From Chloroflexota bacterium (GTDB lineage: Bacteria; Chloroflexota; Chloroflexia; Chloroflexales; Herpetosiphonaceae): 64,000 nucleotides of DNA. The stretch covers positions 424,627 to 488,626 of the forward strand of contig JAIUOC010000005.1 in NCBI GenBank assembly GCA_020161265.1, written 5' to 3'. The position numbers were made by a program, and so were the translations under genes. Below are positions 1 to 8,745 of the stretch, in pieces. The notes beneath the pieces are model-generated. The model was not told the DNA's origin. It was given only the letters and a program-made list of their open reading frames with translations, and did no database searches. Position 1 is the first letter of the stretch; each line of letters starts with the position of its first letter.

Positions 1-1
1 T

Positions 2-277
2 ACCTTCAAAGGCTGGAATGACGTAATTGCTAACCCAAGCCAAGCGGTTGATTATGTGGTGACCTACGATGTTAAGCTCAATCGCGATGCCCAACTGCGG
101 CGCTTAACTGAAATGCTCAAGTTGATCAAGCCTGCAAACACCAAAATTGGCGATATGCGACCCGATCTTTGGTCGTTTACTCACCAAATGTTGCAAACCC
201 AGGGCGCACTCAAAGAGCCAATTGAGTTGGGTCGGGCCTATTCAACCTTGTTCTTAGATGTTATTCCTGACCGCTAG
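2..277 (+). CDS. C-terminal end of NMT1/THI5-like ABC transporter substrate-binding protein (partial)
   Basis: The reading frame is open from base 2 and stops at 277, so only the last 91 residues of a longer protein are present. The fragment has the helical C-terminal pattern of NMT1/THI5-like solute-binding proteins: a Trp-Asn-Asp-Val stretch, a 'NPSQAVDYV' segment where the family repeatedly has Asp/Asn-Pro-x-x-Ala-Val, and a terminal helix. Such proteins capture thiamine precursors, sulfonates or nitrate-like compounds outside the membrane for an ABC importer. The GTG codons near 56 are internal, since the coding frame continues upstream. A strong hairpin follows 13 bases after the stop. 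The substrate cannot be told from this fragment. Confidence 0.65.
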   Translation, partial: TFKGWNDVIANPSQAVDYVVTYDVKLNRDAQLRRLTEMLKLIKPANTKIGDMRPDLWSFTHQMLQTQGALKEPIELGRAYSTLFLDVIPDR

Positions 278-289
278 ACCCGCATCGAA

Positions 290-330
290 CCAAAACCCCC
301 GATCCATTTAGTGTGGATCGGGGGTTTTGG
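290..330. terminator. Bidirectional rho-independent terminator
   Basis: A 16-bp perfect stem (290-305 with 315-330, 'CCAAAACCCCCGATCC' and its complement) encloses a 9-base loop. The arms end in A-rich and T-rich runs, so the hairpin can end transcription both of the partial gene on the left and of the convergent sensor gene on the right. Confidence 0.9.
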
Positions 331-346
331 TATGTGGTCATTGGTT

Positions 347-2185
347 CTAGGCTTGATTTAATGTTGCTCGGACTGCTGCTTGCAGATTGGCCATGGTCGT
401 AACTGAATCAAGGTTGATGCCGCTCTGAATCAAATCTTGGGCAAAATCGGCACTTACTCCAACCAGCATTGCTTTTGAACCAAGCAAGCGCAAGGCATCA
501 AGGCTGCGGACAAAGGTCGCTGAATCTTCCAAAACCTCAAGTCCTGTCACATCGAGAATGACAGTATGAATCCGTAGACGCTCAGCAGTACGCAACATGG
601 CTTGTTGCAATTGCTCGATTCGCTCGGTATTCAGGCTGCCAGTAATTGGTACAACCACCACGCCTTGCGCCACTGGAATAATTGGCGCGGTCAGTTTGGC
701 CACCGTACTATTGGCTAGTTTGAGTTGATCAAGGGTTTGTTGCAACGATTCGCGCTCTTGTTCTAGCTCGTGGGTGCGCTGCTGCACGGTTTGCTCAAGA
801 TTTTGATTGACTTGTTGGAGACTTTGTTGGGCGGCTTGCACTTTACTAGCCATTTGATTGAAGGCACGAGCCAAAAATCCTAGCTCATCTTTGCTTTGCT
901 CAGGCAACTGTACAAACTGATTTGACTCAGCTAAAGCTTGGGTATTTTGCACCAACGCCACGATTGGCTGACTCAGCCGATTGCTGATTAACCAAGTCGC
1001 TAGCAAGGTAATAATCGTTAGTGCTGCCAAAAACCATAATAGATTGCCAACAATCCGACCTGAACTCGTTTCGATTGTGGCGGTGACTGCTTGGGCCTCA
1101 CTAGTGATCTCGGTTTTGGGCGCAACCACCACAATATGCCAATTGATCGAGGTAAGTGCAGCGTTGGCTACAACCAAATCTTGGTTGTTTGCTTGGAGCG
1201 TTTGAATGCCGCTTTGGTTATTCTGCATCCGTTCAAGCACACTGGCTAATACTGGGGCAGTGGTGGGGTTCATCTGGAGTTCGAGGGTTTGGCTTGGGCT
1301 AAGGGTTTGCGAGCTAGGAATATTCAAAAATGTTTGGAGCGCAATTTGGGGCGCAGCAATTACATCGCCATGTTGATCGAGCACAAAAGCATAGCTACCT
1401 GGGGTGGGTTTAATCGTTTCAAGTTGTTTCAAAAATTCATTCAAAGTAATGTCGATGCCAATAAAGCCACGAAATTGATCGCCTTGGTAAATTGGCGAAC
1501 TGACGGTTGTTAGTAAGCCTTTGCCCAATTCATCCGAGTAAATATCTGTCCAAACCGTTTTACGTTCAGGGTTGCGGGTTGCCGCCACAATCGTATAAAA
1601 ATTTTCGTTGGGCACATCGAAATCAGGCGGCACAATATCTTGCAAATTCGAAACCGGATAATAGCGGGTCATGCCTTCGTTACTAACATAATAAATTGCT
1701 AGCGCATCGCCTAAATTGGCCAAAACCCCAGGGAAAATCGCGTCGAGAATCTGCGAATCGCGTAGGTTTTGGCGCAGTAACGCGCTATCAGGAGTATTGG
1801 CAAAAATCACTAAATCGCTCTTGCGGTTGGGGTTGGCATCAAAACGATTGTTGGCAGGGCCAGTCGTGAGTTGGCTCAATGGGTCAGTTAAGCTCAGGCT
1901 TGGAACTTGATCAAGGCTATTAAACAAACTGACCAGATGGCGTGTCGTGCTGGCAGCTTGCTCAAGGTTGGCATTGAGCAATTTGGCCTCAACTTGGGTG
2001 AGATCAAACAAAGCCACCTGACCTTGATTTTGCAGACCATGTTGGCTGGCGGTGGTAACATCGGTGCGGGTTTGGGCAAAGCCACGCAATAGCCCAACTA
2101 CCACCAGCAAAATTGTTGCAAACAGCAAGAACGCACTGGCTAAGGTGATTTTTGTGCTGATACGCGAAAGGATTGGTATATGCAT
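347..2185 (-). CDS. Membrane sensor: Cache domain, HAMP, coiled coil and STAS domain
   Basis: A 612-residue membrane protein: TM helix near residues 8-30, an extracellular double-Cache-like sensor (about 35-345), a second TM near 375-397, a HAMP segment ending in 'AFNQMASKV', a Gln-rich coiled coil (about 450-495), and a C-terminal STAS domain with the 'VILDVTGLEVLED' strand-turn typical of RsbR-like antagonists. There is no histidine kinase, GGDEF or methyl-accepting output; the STAS domain is the only output, suggesting control of a partner-switching (stressosome/anti-sigma) pathway. The ATG at 2185 is chosen because an AGGGA sequence precedes it; an ATG at 2278 in the same frame would add a poorly conserved 31-residue extension. 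It converges on the terminator at 290-330. Confidence 0.8.
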   Translation of the reverse strand: MHIPILSRISTKITLASAFLLFATILLVVVGLLRGFAQTRTDVTTASQHGLQNQGQVALFDLTQVEAKLLNANLEQAASTTRHLVSLFNSLDQVPSLSLTDPLSQLTTGPANNRFDANPNRKSDLVIFANTPDSALLRQNLRDSQILDAIFPGVLANLGDALAIYYVSNEGMTRYYPVSNLQDIVPPDFDVPNENFYTIVAATRNPERKTVWTDIYSDELGKGLLTTVSSPIYQGDQFRGFIGIDITLNEFLKQLETIKPTPGSYAFVLDQHGDVIAAPQIALQTFLNIPSSQTLSPSQTLELQMNPTTAPVLASVLERMQNNQSGIQTLQANNQDLVVANAALTSINWHIVVVAPKTEITSEAQAVTATIETSSGRIVGNLLWFLAALTIITLLATWLISNRLSQPIVALVQNTQALAESNQFVQLPEQSKDELGFLARAFNQMASKVQAAQQSLQQVNQNLEQTVQQRTHELEQERESLQQTLDQLKLANSTVAKLTAPIIPVAQGVVVVPITGSLNTERIEQLQQAMLRTAERLRIHTVILDVTGLEVLEDSATFVRSLDALRLLGSKAMLVGVSADFAQDLIQSGINLDSVTTMANLQAAVRATLNQA

Positions 2186-2397
2186 AATCACACATTTCCC
2201 TAAAACAACGCCAACAAATCGCCATGGAAACAAGTTTTGAGATTTCCATATCATCGTAGAGCCAATGGCTGCTGTCAATAGCCAAAAGTACGCTCCATTT
2301 GCTAGCTCTTTTTGGGTTAGGATTTCAGTTTGCTATCATTGGCTGTCGGCTAAAATTTGCTATGCTGAGGCTATTGATCAATCAAAGGAGGGTTTGG

Positions 2398-2994
2398 ATG
2401 GCTAAACGAACAATCTATTTGGTTCGTCATGGGCAGTATCTCAATCAAGCTGGCGAATCGGCGCTGCCCGATGGAGCCTTGACCGATTTAGGGCAGCAAC
2501 AAGCTCAGGCATTGGCGACGCGCTTGGCTGCACTACCAATCAGCCAAATTTGGCATAGTCCGAGTATTCGCGCAACTGAAACTGCCCAATGGCTTCAGCA
2601 ACAGCATCCTCATATTCCGTTACAAGTTGAGCCATTGTTGCTCGAATTAATTCCTTCGATTCCCAATGATCCAGCTTTGCCTCAATCGACCCAAGCCTTT
2701 TTTGCTAAAATTGAGCCTGCGATTGTTGATGCAGGGGTAGCACAATTTGCTGACCTCTGGCAAAAGTATTTTGGCCCAGCTCAAGCCGACGGGCAGATTC
2801 TCTTGGTGAGCCATGGCAATTTGATTAGTGCGGTAGTTGCAGCGATTTTTGGAGCAGCCAATACCCATTGGATCAACGCCGATATTCAACATTGTGGTTT
2901 AACCGAGGTAAGTATTACTGATCAAGGCTGGCGCTGTTTAATTCGTCATGGCGATGTGGGTCATTTGGCATTGGCTGCCCAAACCTTTGTTTAA
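2398..2994 (+). CDS. Histidine phosphatase family protein (phosphoglycerate mutase-like)
   Basis: A 198-residue soluble protein of the branch-2 histidine phosphatase superfamily. The catalytic 'LVRHGQ' (phospho-accepting His) is near residues 7-12, a second Arg lies in 'SPSIRATETAQWL', and the second catalytic His is in 'LLVSHGNLI' near residue 140. These enzymes hydrolyse or transfer phosphate from small metabolites; the substrate is not predictable here. The start is the ATG at 2398 because AAAGGAGGG ends six bases before it; the longer in-frame extension from 2299 is not credible. Confidence 0.85.
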   Translation: MAKRTIYLVRHGQYLNQAGESALPDGALTDLGQQQAQALATRLAALPISQIWHSPSIRATETAQWLQQQHPHIPLQVEPLLLELIPSIPNDPALPQSTQAFFAKIEPAIVDAGVAQFADLWQKYFGPAQADGQILLVSHGNLISAVVAAIFGAANTHWINADIQHCGLTEVSITDQGWRCLIRHGDVGHLALAAQTFV

Positions 2995-3006
2995 TTAAGA
3001 CCAAGA

Positions 3007-3097
3007 GATTAGGGATCGGATTTTGATTTTAAGCGTAGGATTGTGCAACCGTTGTGCGTTGCGTGTTCTTTGTAGTTAAAATTTTTGATCCCTAATC
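3007..3097. repeat. Long imperfect hairpin between convergent genes
   Basis: The 11-base arms GATTAGGGATC (3007-3017) and GATCCCTAATC (3087-3097) are perfect complements, and the inner flanks (ATTTTAA / TTAAAAT) also pair. It fills the gap between two convergent genes, so it may act as a weak bidirectional terminator or be a remnant of a small palindromic repeat. No coding capacity is seen. Confidence 0.45.
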
Positions 3098-3116
3098 CTT
3101 CCTGTCTAGAGCAAAT

Positions 3117-4469
3117 TTAACCTAGAGGGGCAGAGTGCGCGACCGGCTGTTGGCTTATGGCTATCGAAACATTATGCTGCGATTGTTGGCGAATGGCATA
3201 GCCCAAACAGGCCAGACAACATGGCAATACCAACCACGATTCCCAAGCGAAGGTATTGGTTTGCAGTGTATTCAGTGGCATTCCTTGGGCTTGGGCTGTG
3301 AGCATGAGGGCAACCCAACGTGAGCCAATCAGGCCTAGCATTGCGGTGCTGAGACCAATTTTGCCCCATAGTTTGAGCCAAGGCCAAGCCAAACTTAGCA
3401 CAATCAATTCGATAAACGAGAACGACCAACCAACAGGCCTCCCCCAATACAACAAGATAAAACTCAAACCATAGAGCATTGGAAAACCAAGATTTTTGTG
3501 CCAAACCAACCAACCGATCAACCCTAAACTCACTAGCCATAAGCCAAGCGCTAAGATTTGAGCACTATTGGCGCTGATGCCAAGGTTGATCAAACCTTGT
3601 AAGGGTGTACGATTCCACATGCTCATTGGGCTTTGCTCAGCAGCCGAAAAGTTAAACCATTGATATTCTAAGGTATGGGTTAAATAACTGAAAGTTTCGT
3701 TGCGCAGCGCCTGATCCCAGCGCCAAATTTCAAGCCCAATCAAGCCTAAAGCTAACCCAGCGATGCTGGCAATTCGTTTGAGCAAGGCCTGACGAGCGGC
3801 CTGATCGGCGAGGCTACAATAGGCCAGCAGCGCTAGTGCTCCAAAAAACATTGCATAAAATGGTTTGATCAATAGCATGAGGGCAATAATCAGGGCGGCA
3901 GCTATACGCGAGTGATGGAGCGCCCAATAACCGCCAACCAAACTGCCAAGTAAGAGCAGAAACTCAATATTGCCTGCTACAATGCCGATCAAACACTCCA
4001 TGCTCAACATAACCCAAATTGTCCAGCCACTGCTTTGTTTGGTTAGATAGAGCCAAAATGCCACAAATATGATCGTTGCAATGCTCAAGCTTGCGGCCAT
4101 CCCGAGGCTGCTAATTTGCAAACGAGTTACGATAGTGGCCAACGTCGGCGGGTACAAATATGGCCCAACGATTTGCCCAACTTGATCATATTCGGCTTTG
4201 ACTGCAAGTTTGGCGGCGGGATCCGGCGCGTTGAGCATGCGTTGCTCCCACTGATGCACGCTGCGCCACATCGCCTGAGCCTCAGCAATGGTAGGATAGG
4301 GGCTAGCCTGTTGTTGCATCCGTTCAGCAGCCAAAGCATAGCTTTGAAAATCGACAGTTTGGATTCCGCGCTGGCCATTTTGTTGAACGATACTATAGCC
4401 AAATCCAACCCATGCCCCAAAGATTAACCAGCCGACAATCGTCCCCAGCATTCGCCATGAAAAGCGCAT
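3117..4469 (-). CDS. GT87-like (DUF2029) integral membrane glycosyltransferase
   Basis: A 450-residue polytopic protein with about ten hydrophobic helices. Near the N terminus the first extracellular loop has 'VDFQSYALAAERM', then 'SPYPT' and 'GPYLYPPTLA', matching the Asp / Pro-Tyr / Tyr-Pro-Pro loop of GT87/DUF2029 polyprenyl-phosphate-dependent mannosyl- or arabinosyltransferases (GT-C fold). The likely role is transfer of a sugar from a lipid carrier outside the membrane. The ATG at 4469 has a GGAGGAAGG sequence just upstream; the codon two triplets earlier (4475) is TTG and less likely. It appears monocistronic. Confidence 0.7.
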   Translation of the reverse strand: MRFSWRMLGTIVGWLIFGAWVGFGYSIVQQNGQRGIQTVDFQSYALAAERMQQQASPYPTIAEAQAMWRSVHQWEQRMLNAPDPAAKLAVKAEYDQVGQIVGPYLYPPTLATIVTRLQISSLGMAASLSIATIIFVAFWLYLTKQSSGWTIWVMLSMECLIGIVAGNIEFLLLLGSLVGGYWALHHSRIAAALIIALMLLIKPFYAMFFGALALLAYCSLADQAARQALLKRIASIAGLALGLIGLEIWRWDQALRNETFSYLTHTLEYQWFNFSAAEQSPMSMWNRTPLQGLINLGISANSAQILALGLWLVSLGLIGWLVWHKNLGFPMLYGLSFILLYWGRPVGWSFSFIELIVLSLAWPWLKLWGKIGLSTAMLGLIGSRWVALMLTAQAQGMPLNTLQTNTFAWESWLVLPCCLACLGYAIRQQSQHNVSIAISQQPVAHSAPLG

Positions 4470-4535
4470 ACACAACCTTCCTCCAAATTAAAAGCCTGGC
4501 AATGCAGCTACACACTTGCTCCATCGCCACGAGAT

Positions 4536-5114
4536 TTAAGCGGGGTAGACCCCGCGATACCCCAGCAATTCGGCTAGCCGACCAAGGGTTGCAGATAATA
4601 CTTTCTGCACCGGGATCGGCATGCGCGTATCATAACCGCCATACCGACCTAAAGTTCTTGCAGTCGCAGCGAGTTGCAGGGGATTTTTGGGTAATCCTTC
4701 GGCATTGACCTTGCCTTGGCGAGCCAAATCGGCGACTGTAGCGAACACGCCCAATACATCTTGGACAGCGGCGGGGTTGGCTTGAGCAAACAGATTGCGT
4801 TGGCGATAAACCATCGGCTGATCGCCAGCATTCCAGGGGTGAATATGCGCTTGGTTTGGTTTAACTTGAAATGACTCGCCAGCTTTGAGCGTTTGTTGTT
4901 TGCCATCGAGGCTATAGTGAGCGATGCCGCTCATAATTTCAAAGGTCTCTGTCCAAGTTAAATGGCGATGTTCGGCGATATCGGGTTTGGTGTTGGGTTG
5001 GCAAGTTACCTCAAGCAACCAACCCATGCCTTGGGTTTCTTGATCACTTTCGAGGACAACGGTTTGCGATTGGGTTAGCGGATTATGAATCGTAACGCCT
5101 TGACGAATCAGCAT
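4536..5114 (-). CDS. Cupin-domain protein
   Basis: A 192-residue protein with one cupin barrel over about residues 35-115. Motif 1 is 'EHRHLTWTETFEIMSG', which keeps His-x-His and the downstream Glu; motif 2 includes 'KPNQAHIHPW'. The C-terminal 70 residues are helical and of unknown role. Cupins of this type bind a metal and act as small dioxygenases, isomerases or sensors; the substrate is not inferable. TAGGAGC lies seven bases before the ATG at 5114. Its 5' side faces a long leader region with a separate + strand promoter. Confidence 0.75.
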   Translation of the reverse strand: MLIRQGVTIHNPLTQSQTVVLESDQETQGMGWLLEVTCQPNTKPDIAEHRHLTWTETFEIMSGIAHYSLDGKQQTLKAGESFQVKPNQAHIHPWNAGDQPMVYRQRNLFAQANPAAVQDVLGVFATVADLARQGKVNAEGLPKNPLQLAATARTLGRYGGYDTRMPIPVQKVLSATLGRLAELLGYRGVYPA

Positions 5115-5268
5115 AGACAGCGCTCCTAGCTTAAACTCAAAACCACAATTGTTGGATTAGTTTACGATTAGCGGTGATATGCTCAATGGTCACCAATGAG
5201 GCTAAATATGTCTGATTGTGATTGAGAAATTTGTGTTTGCACCGTTCATCCTAGTCTTTTCAGCCGTA

Positions 5269-5298
5269 TTGACAATGCTTAGCATGTTGATGTAGGAT
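5269..5298 (+). promoter_or_regulatory. Candidate sigma-70 promoter
   Basis: TTGACA (5269-5274) and TAGGAT (5293-5298) are separated by 18 bases. The position, about 135 bases before the acetyltransferase start and just before a terminator-like hairpin, would give a long untranslated leader. Confidence 0.55.
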
Positions 5299-5347
5299 CG
5301 TTAAGCGAATATCTATTCGTATTAATTGAATTCCGACCACCATCATT

Positions 5348-5397
5348 GGGGACGGCCATCTAGTAGACCTGCAAGGTCTATTGATGCCGTCCCTTTT
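5348..5397 (+). terminator. Leader terminator/attenuator hairpin
   Basis: GGGACGGC (5349-5356) pairs with GCCGTCCC (5386-5393). An inner stem TAGACC/GGTCTA (5364-5369 / 5375-5380) is stacked inside, and TTTTGTT follows. It lies between the promoter at 5269-5298 and the gene starting at 5434, so it would act as an attenuator or generate a short RNA of about 90 bases. Confidence 0.65.
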
Positions 5398-5433
5398 GTT
5401 ATTGGTTGGGATTGATCTTGGAAGGAGTATTGT

Positions 5434-6318
5434 ATGGATGTGGTGTTACAACCATTGACATTGGTCATGGCTCAATCGCTTAGCTCAAGTGCTGCTTATG
5501 CTGATCCATCTGCTTTAACAATGGCCTATGCCCGTGCCGCGCTGATTCCGAATACTCAGATCCGCGCCATTGTTGATCATGAAACTGGCAATATTGTTGG
5601 CCTTCTCGTTTCTGGTTGCTCGATCGATGATGGACGCTGGTGGTTGTATGATCTCGTGATTGATTCGCGTTATGTTCGGCGTGGCTATGGACGGGCGGCA
5701 ATTGCTTCGTTGGTAGCAGAGCTTGAACTCTACCCAGCGGTGGACTGTCTCTACGCTACCTATCCATCAAAGCTTATTGCCCAAGCGTTTTTGGCTGCGC
5801 TTGGATGGTCGCCGATCCCGACGGATGCAGCCGAGGAGCCAACGGTTGGATTATCAATTTCACCACGGATTTACCCTGATAGCATCATTCAACTTCAGCC
5901 GATTACGCTTGCCAATGCGCGTGCTTGTTTGGCATTAACCGTTGCTCCCCATCAAACGCGATTTGTCGCCAGTACAGCAGCCTCGCTTGTCCAATCTAGG
6001 TTTGAGCCTCACTGGATCACCCAAGCCATCTATCTTGATGATGTGATGGTTGGATTTGTGATGTATGGCCATGATCCCGAATATGGCTGGGGGATTCTCC
6101 GCCTCTTAGTTGATGTTCGATTTCAAGGGCGTGGGTATGGGCGGCAGGCGATTGATCAGGTGATCCTGGCGATTCGAGCGGCTGGTGGCAGGTCGGTTGG
6201 GGTTAGTTACGAAGCTGAGAATGAGGTTGCACGGCGTTTGTATCAGGCATGTGGTTTTGTTGAAACGACCGAACAGCCATTTGGCGAGCCATTTGCAGTG
6301 TTAAACTTACAAGCCTAA
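5434..6318 (+). CDS. Tandem-GNAT N-acetyltransferase
   Basis: A 294-residue protein made of two GNAT folds. The N-terminal copy (about 1-145) carries the acetyl-CoA loop 'RYVRRGYGRAAI'; the C-terminal copy (about 150-294) carries 'RFQGRGYGRQAI' and ends with 'ARRLYQACGFVE', the usual GNAT motif B helix and final strand. Both copies keep the R/Q-x-x-G-x-G/A pyrophosphate-binding pattern, so both might bind acetyl-CoA. The target amine is unknown. AAGGAG precedes the ATG at 5434. Expression may be controlled by the leader hairpin at 5348-5397. Confidence 0.82.
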   Translation: MDVVLQPLTLVMAQSLSSSAAYADPSALTMAYARAALIPNTQIRAIVDHETGNIVGLLVSGCSIDDGRWWLYDLVIDSRYVRRGYGRAAIASLVAELELYPAVDCLYATYPSKLIAQAFLAALGWSPIPTDAAEEPTVGLSISPRIYPDSIIQLQPITLANARACLALTVAPHQTRFVASTAASLVQSRFEPHWITQAIYLDDVMVGFVMYGHDPEYGWGILRLLVDVRFQGRGYGRQAIDQVILAIRAAGGRSVGVSYEAENEVARRLYQACGFVETTEQPFGEPFAVLNLQA

Positions 6319-6342
6319 CTAGTTAATTACTATAGGCTTGTG

Positions 6343-6370
6343 GCGCAGAGGGAACCTAATCCCTCTGCGC
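6343..6370. terminator. Bidirectional terminator
   Basis: GCGCAGAGGGA (6343-6353) and TCCCTCTGCGC (6360-6370) form an 11-bp perfect stem with a 6-base loop between the convergent acetyltransferase and dipeptidase genes. Confidence 0.85.
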
Positions 6371-6379
6371 TGGTTTAGT

Positions 6380-7753
6380 TTATTGCTGACCCATGCGGGT
6401 ATAGAAATGAATGGCGGTCGCAACTCCACGGAAGAATGCATCAACGAACAGATATTCGTTGGGTGCATGGCCGTTATCACCGGTGCCAAAGCCCAAGGTT
6501 GCCAAGTCAATGCCCAATTCGCGCTGAAACATGCCCATAATTGGCACTGAGCCACCTTGACGATAGAGCATGGCGGGCTTGCCCCACGTTGCTTCAAAGG
6601 CGGCTTGTAAGGCTTCGATGACTGGCCCATCGTAGAGCAAATTGACAGGGTGGCTGGTTGGACCTTTGGTGACGCTCACATCGGCAGTAGGGCTGGCAAA
6701 GCTTTGCGCAAACTGGCAAAATGCTTCGAGAACACCATGAGGATCTTGGTTGGCAACCAAGCGCATCGTGACTTTAAAGCCCGCTTCAGCTGGAATGATT
6801 GTTTTGGTGCCTGCGCCTTGGTAGCCGCCCCAAATACCGTTTACATCGCAAGTTGGCAAGGCGGTGGTACGAGCAACCAACGAACCAAGTTCGTTGGCCC
6901 AAAACGTTTTGCGGCCACTTTCGTTTTTCAACATCTCGAAGAAATCTGGTTCTTGAGTATCCATGAGTGCTTGCTCTTTGGCCGATGGTGTTTGCACATC
7001 GGCGTAAAAGCCAGGAATTTGGATGCGTCCAGTTTGGTCGTGCAAGGCGGCGATAATCTTGCCAACGACATGAATGGGGTTTTGAACTGCTCCCCCAACT
7101 AAGCCCGAATGCAGATCATGGCTTGGCCCAGTTACCTTAACTTCGGCTCCGATGATGCCCCGCGCAGTGTAGAACATGAGCGGTTGGTCGGGCATTGAGC
7201 CGCCATCACAAATTAACATCAAATCTGCGGCGAGCAACTCTTTATACTCGCGCACAAATGGCTCCATCGCAGGCGAGCCAGTTTCTTCTTCGCCCTCGAA
7301 GATGACTTTAATATTGACCGGAAGTGTGCCAGTGGTCTCAAGCAGCGCCTCAAAGGCGATCAAATTGGCAAATGCGCCACATTTATCGTCGATCGAGCCA
7401 CGCGCATACAATTTGCCATCGCGCAGGACTGGCTCGAACGGCGGGGTTTCCCACAATTCTAATGGTTCAACTGGCTGGACATCATAATGGGCATAGACCA
7501 AGATGGTTGGGGCTGCCGCGCCAGCCTTGAGCCACTCGCCATAAACGACAGGATGACCACTGGTGGCGATCGCTTGGCAATTGGCAAATCCAATCCGTTG
7601 CAGATCGCCAACTAACCAATCGGCACAGAGTTGGACATCGGCAGCATAAGCGGGGTCGGTACTCACTGAGGGAATGCGTAGCAGTTCACTAAATCGAGCC
7701 AATAGATCGTCATGGCGATCGTTGACCCATGCCAAGGCAGCATCAACCGTCAT
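6380..7753 (-). CDS. M20-family metallodipeptidase
   Basis: A 457-residue cytosolic di-zinc peptidase. The M20 metal and catalytic motifs are present in order: 'LVYAHYDVQPV' (His ligand, catalytic Asp two residues later), 'GSIDDK' (bridging Asp), 'FEGEEETGSP' (catalytic Glu and Glu ligand), 'LICDGGS' (Asp ligand) and 'GTGDNGHAPNE' (last His). The lid/dimerisation domain (about 190-330) starts with the 'DLHSGLVGG' signature of carnosinase-like dipeptidases. It probably cleaves short peptides. GAGG lies upstream of the ATG at 7753. Length matches the family. Confidence 0.92.
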   Translation of the reverse strand: MTVDAALAWVNDRHDDLLARFSELLRIPSVSTDPAYAADVQLCADWLVGDLQRIGFANCQAIATSGHPVVYGEWLKAGAAAPTILVYAHYDVQPVEPLELWETPPFEPVLRDGKLYARGSIDDKCGAFANLIAFEALLETTGTLPVNIKVIFEGEEETGSPAMEPFVREYKELLAADLMLICDGGSMPDQPLMFYTARGIIGAEVKVTGPSHDLHSGLVGGAVQNPIHVVGKIIAALHDQTGRIQIPGFYADVQTPSAKEQALMDTQEPDFFEMLKNESGRKTFWANELGSLVARTTALPTCDVNGIWGGYQGAGTKTIIPAEAGFKVTMRLVANQDPHGVLEAFCQFAQSFASPTADVSVTKGPTSHPVNLLYDGPVIEALQAAFEATWGKPAMLYRQGGSVPIMGMFQRELGIDLATLGFGTGDNGHAPNEYLFVDAFFRGVATAIHFYTRMGQQ

Positions 7754-7884
7754 CTGATAGACCTCACACTGAGGAGCACAACCAAGTGTGCTCCAAATCG
7801 ATCCCGTGATGCAGTATAGGCCAAGCGTGCCGATTCAACAAATTGTGACTGCTGTTGTTAATCGTGGTGTCGCCAGTACTCAGA

Positions 7885-8745
7885 TTAGCCCAACGGTTGC
7901 GTTAGATGCTGCAATTTTTGCGGGTTGAGCATAATATAAATCCCAGCAATCTGTTGATCGAACATATCTAAAATCAATGTGCCGCTGGCATGCCCATCGA
8001 CCAGCGCCACAAATCCAGCTTGTCCATTGATCAGACGTGGTTCAAAAATGCTATTGGCAGGCAATTTGGGCAATACGCCGAGCAAGAAGCGCCCAACCGC
8101 CGTCGGCCCATAAATTGGATTTCGTGCTGCTTGGACCACGCCACCGCCGTCGCTGCGCAATACAACATCTTCTGTAAGCAAACTCATCAAGCCATTTAAA
8201 TCGCCAGTTGCACAACTTTGCAAAAATTGTTCGCTCAGCCGTTGCTGCACGCTTGGCTCAACCTTGAAGCGTGGACGAGCTTGGGCCACATGTTCGGCAG
8301 CCCGATGGCCAAGTTGACGACAGGCCGCTGGAGTTTTGCCGACAATCTCGGCAATTTCGCTATATTCGTAGCCAAAAACTTTGTGCAGTAAGAAAACTGC
8401 GCGTTCAGCAGGCGAAAGCCGTTCGAGCAGCACCAAAAATGCCGTTGATAACGATTCGAGTTGTTCTAGATTGCTGCTAGGCGCGGCAATAATTAATGGC
8501 TCTGGCAGCCATTCGCCGATGTATTGCTCACGTTGATGTCGCGCCGTGTTGAGCTGATCAAGGCACCAGCGAGTTGCCACGGTTGCCAACCAAGCCCGTG
8601 GGTTTTCAACTTGCTCGGCATGGCTTTGCCAACGCAAAAAGGTTTCTTGCAAACAATCTTCGGCATCCATCACGCTGCCAAGCATGCGATAGGCAATGCC
8701 AAACACGTAGCCCCGATAGCTTTCAAATAGCTCAACATGGTTCAT
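7885..8745 (-). CDS. ECF41-type RNA polymerase sigma factor with SnoaL-like C-terminal domain
   Basis: A 286-residue extracytoplasmic-function sigma factor. Sigma-2 is at about 8-75 ('AYRMLGSVMDAEDCLQETFL'), sigma-4 at about 105-160 ('YEYSEIAEIVGKTPAACRQ'), followed by a SnoaL-like fold. ECF41 signatures are visible: the linker 'WLPEP', a 'DGGG' motif in 'LRSDGGGV', and the C-terminal 'NPQKL' (usually NPDKL). In that group the C-terminal domain replaces an anti-sigma factor, and neighbours are often oxidoreductases or carboxymuconolactone decarboxylases. Here the ATG overlaps the stop of the FAD oxidoreductase gene (ATGA), so the two are translationally coupled. Confidence 0.9.
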   Translation of the reverse strand: MNHVELFESYRGYVFGIAYRMLGSVMDAEDCLQETFLRWQSHAEQVENPRAWLATVATRWCLDQLNTARHQREQYIGEWLPEPLIIAAPSSNLEQLESLSTAFLVLLERLSPAERAVFLLHKVFGYEYSEIAEIVGKTPAACRQLGHRAAEHVAQARPRFKVEPSVQQRLSEQFLQSCATGDLNGLMSLLTEDVVLRSDGGGVVQAARNPIYGPTAVGRFLLGVLPKLPANSIFEPRLINGQAGFVALVDGHASGTLILDMFDQQIAGIYIMLNPQKLQHLTQPLG

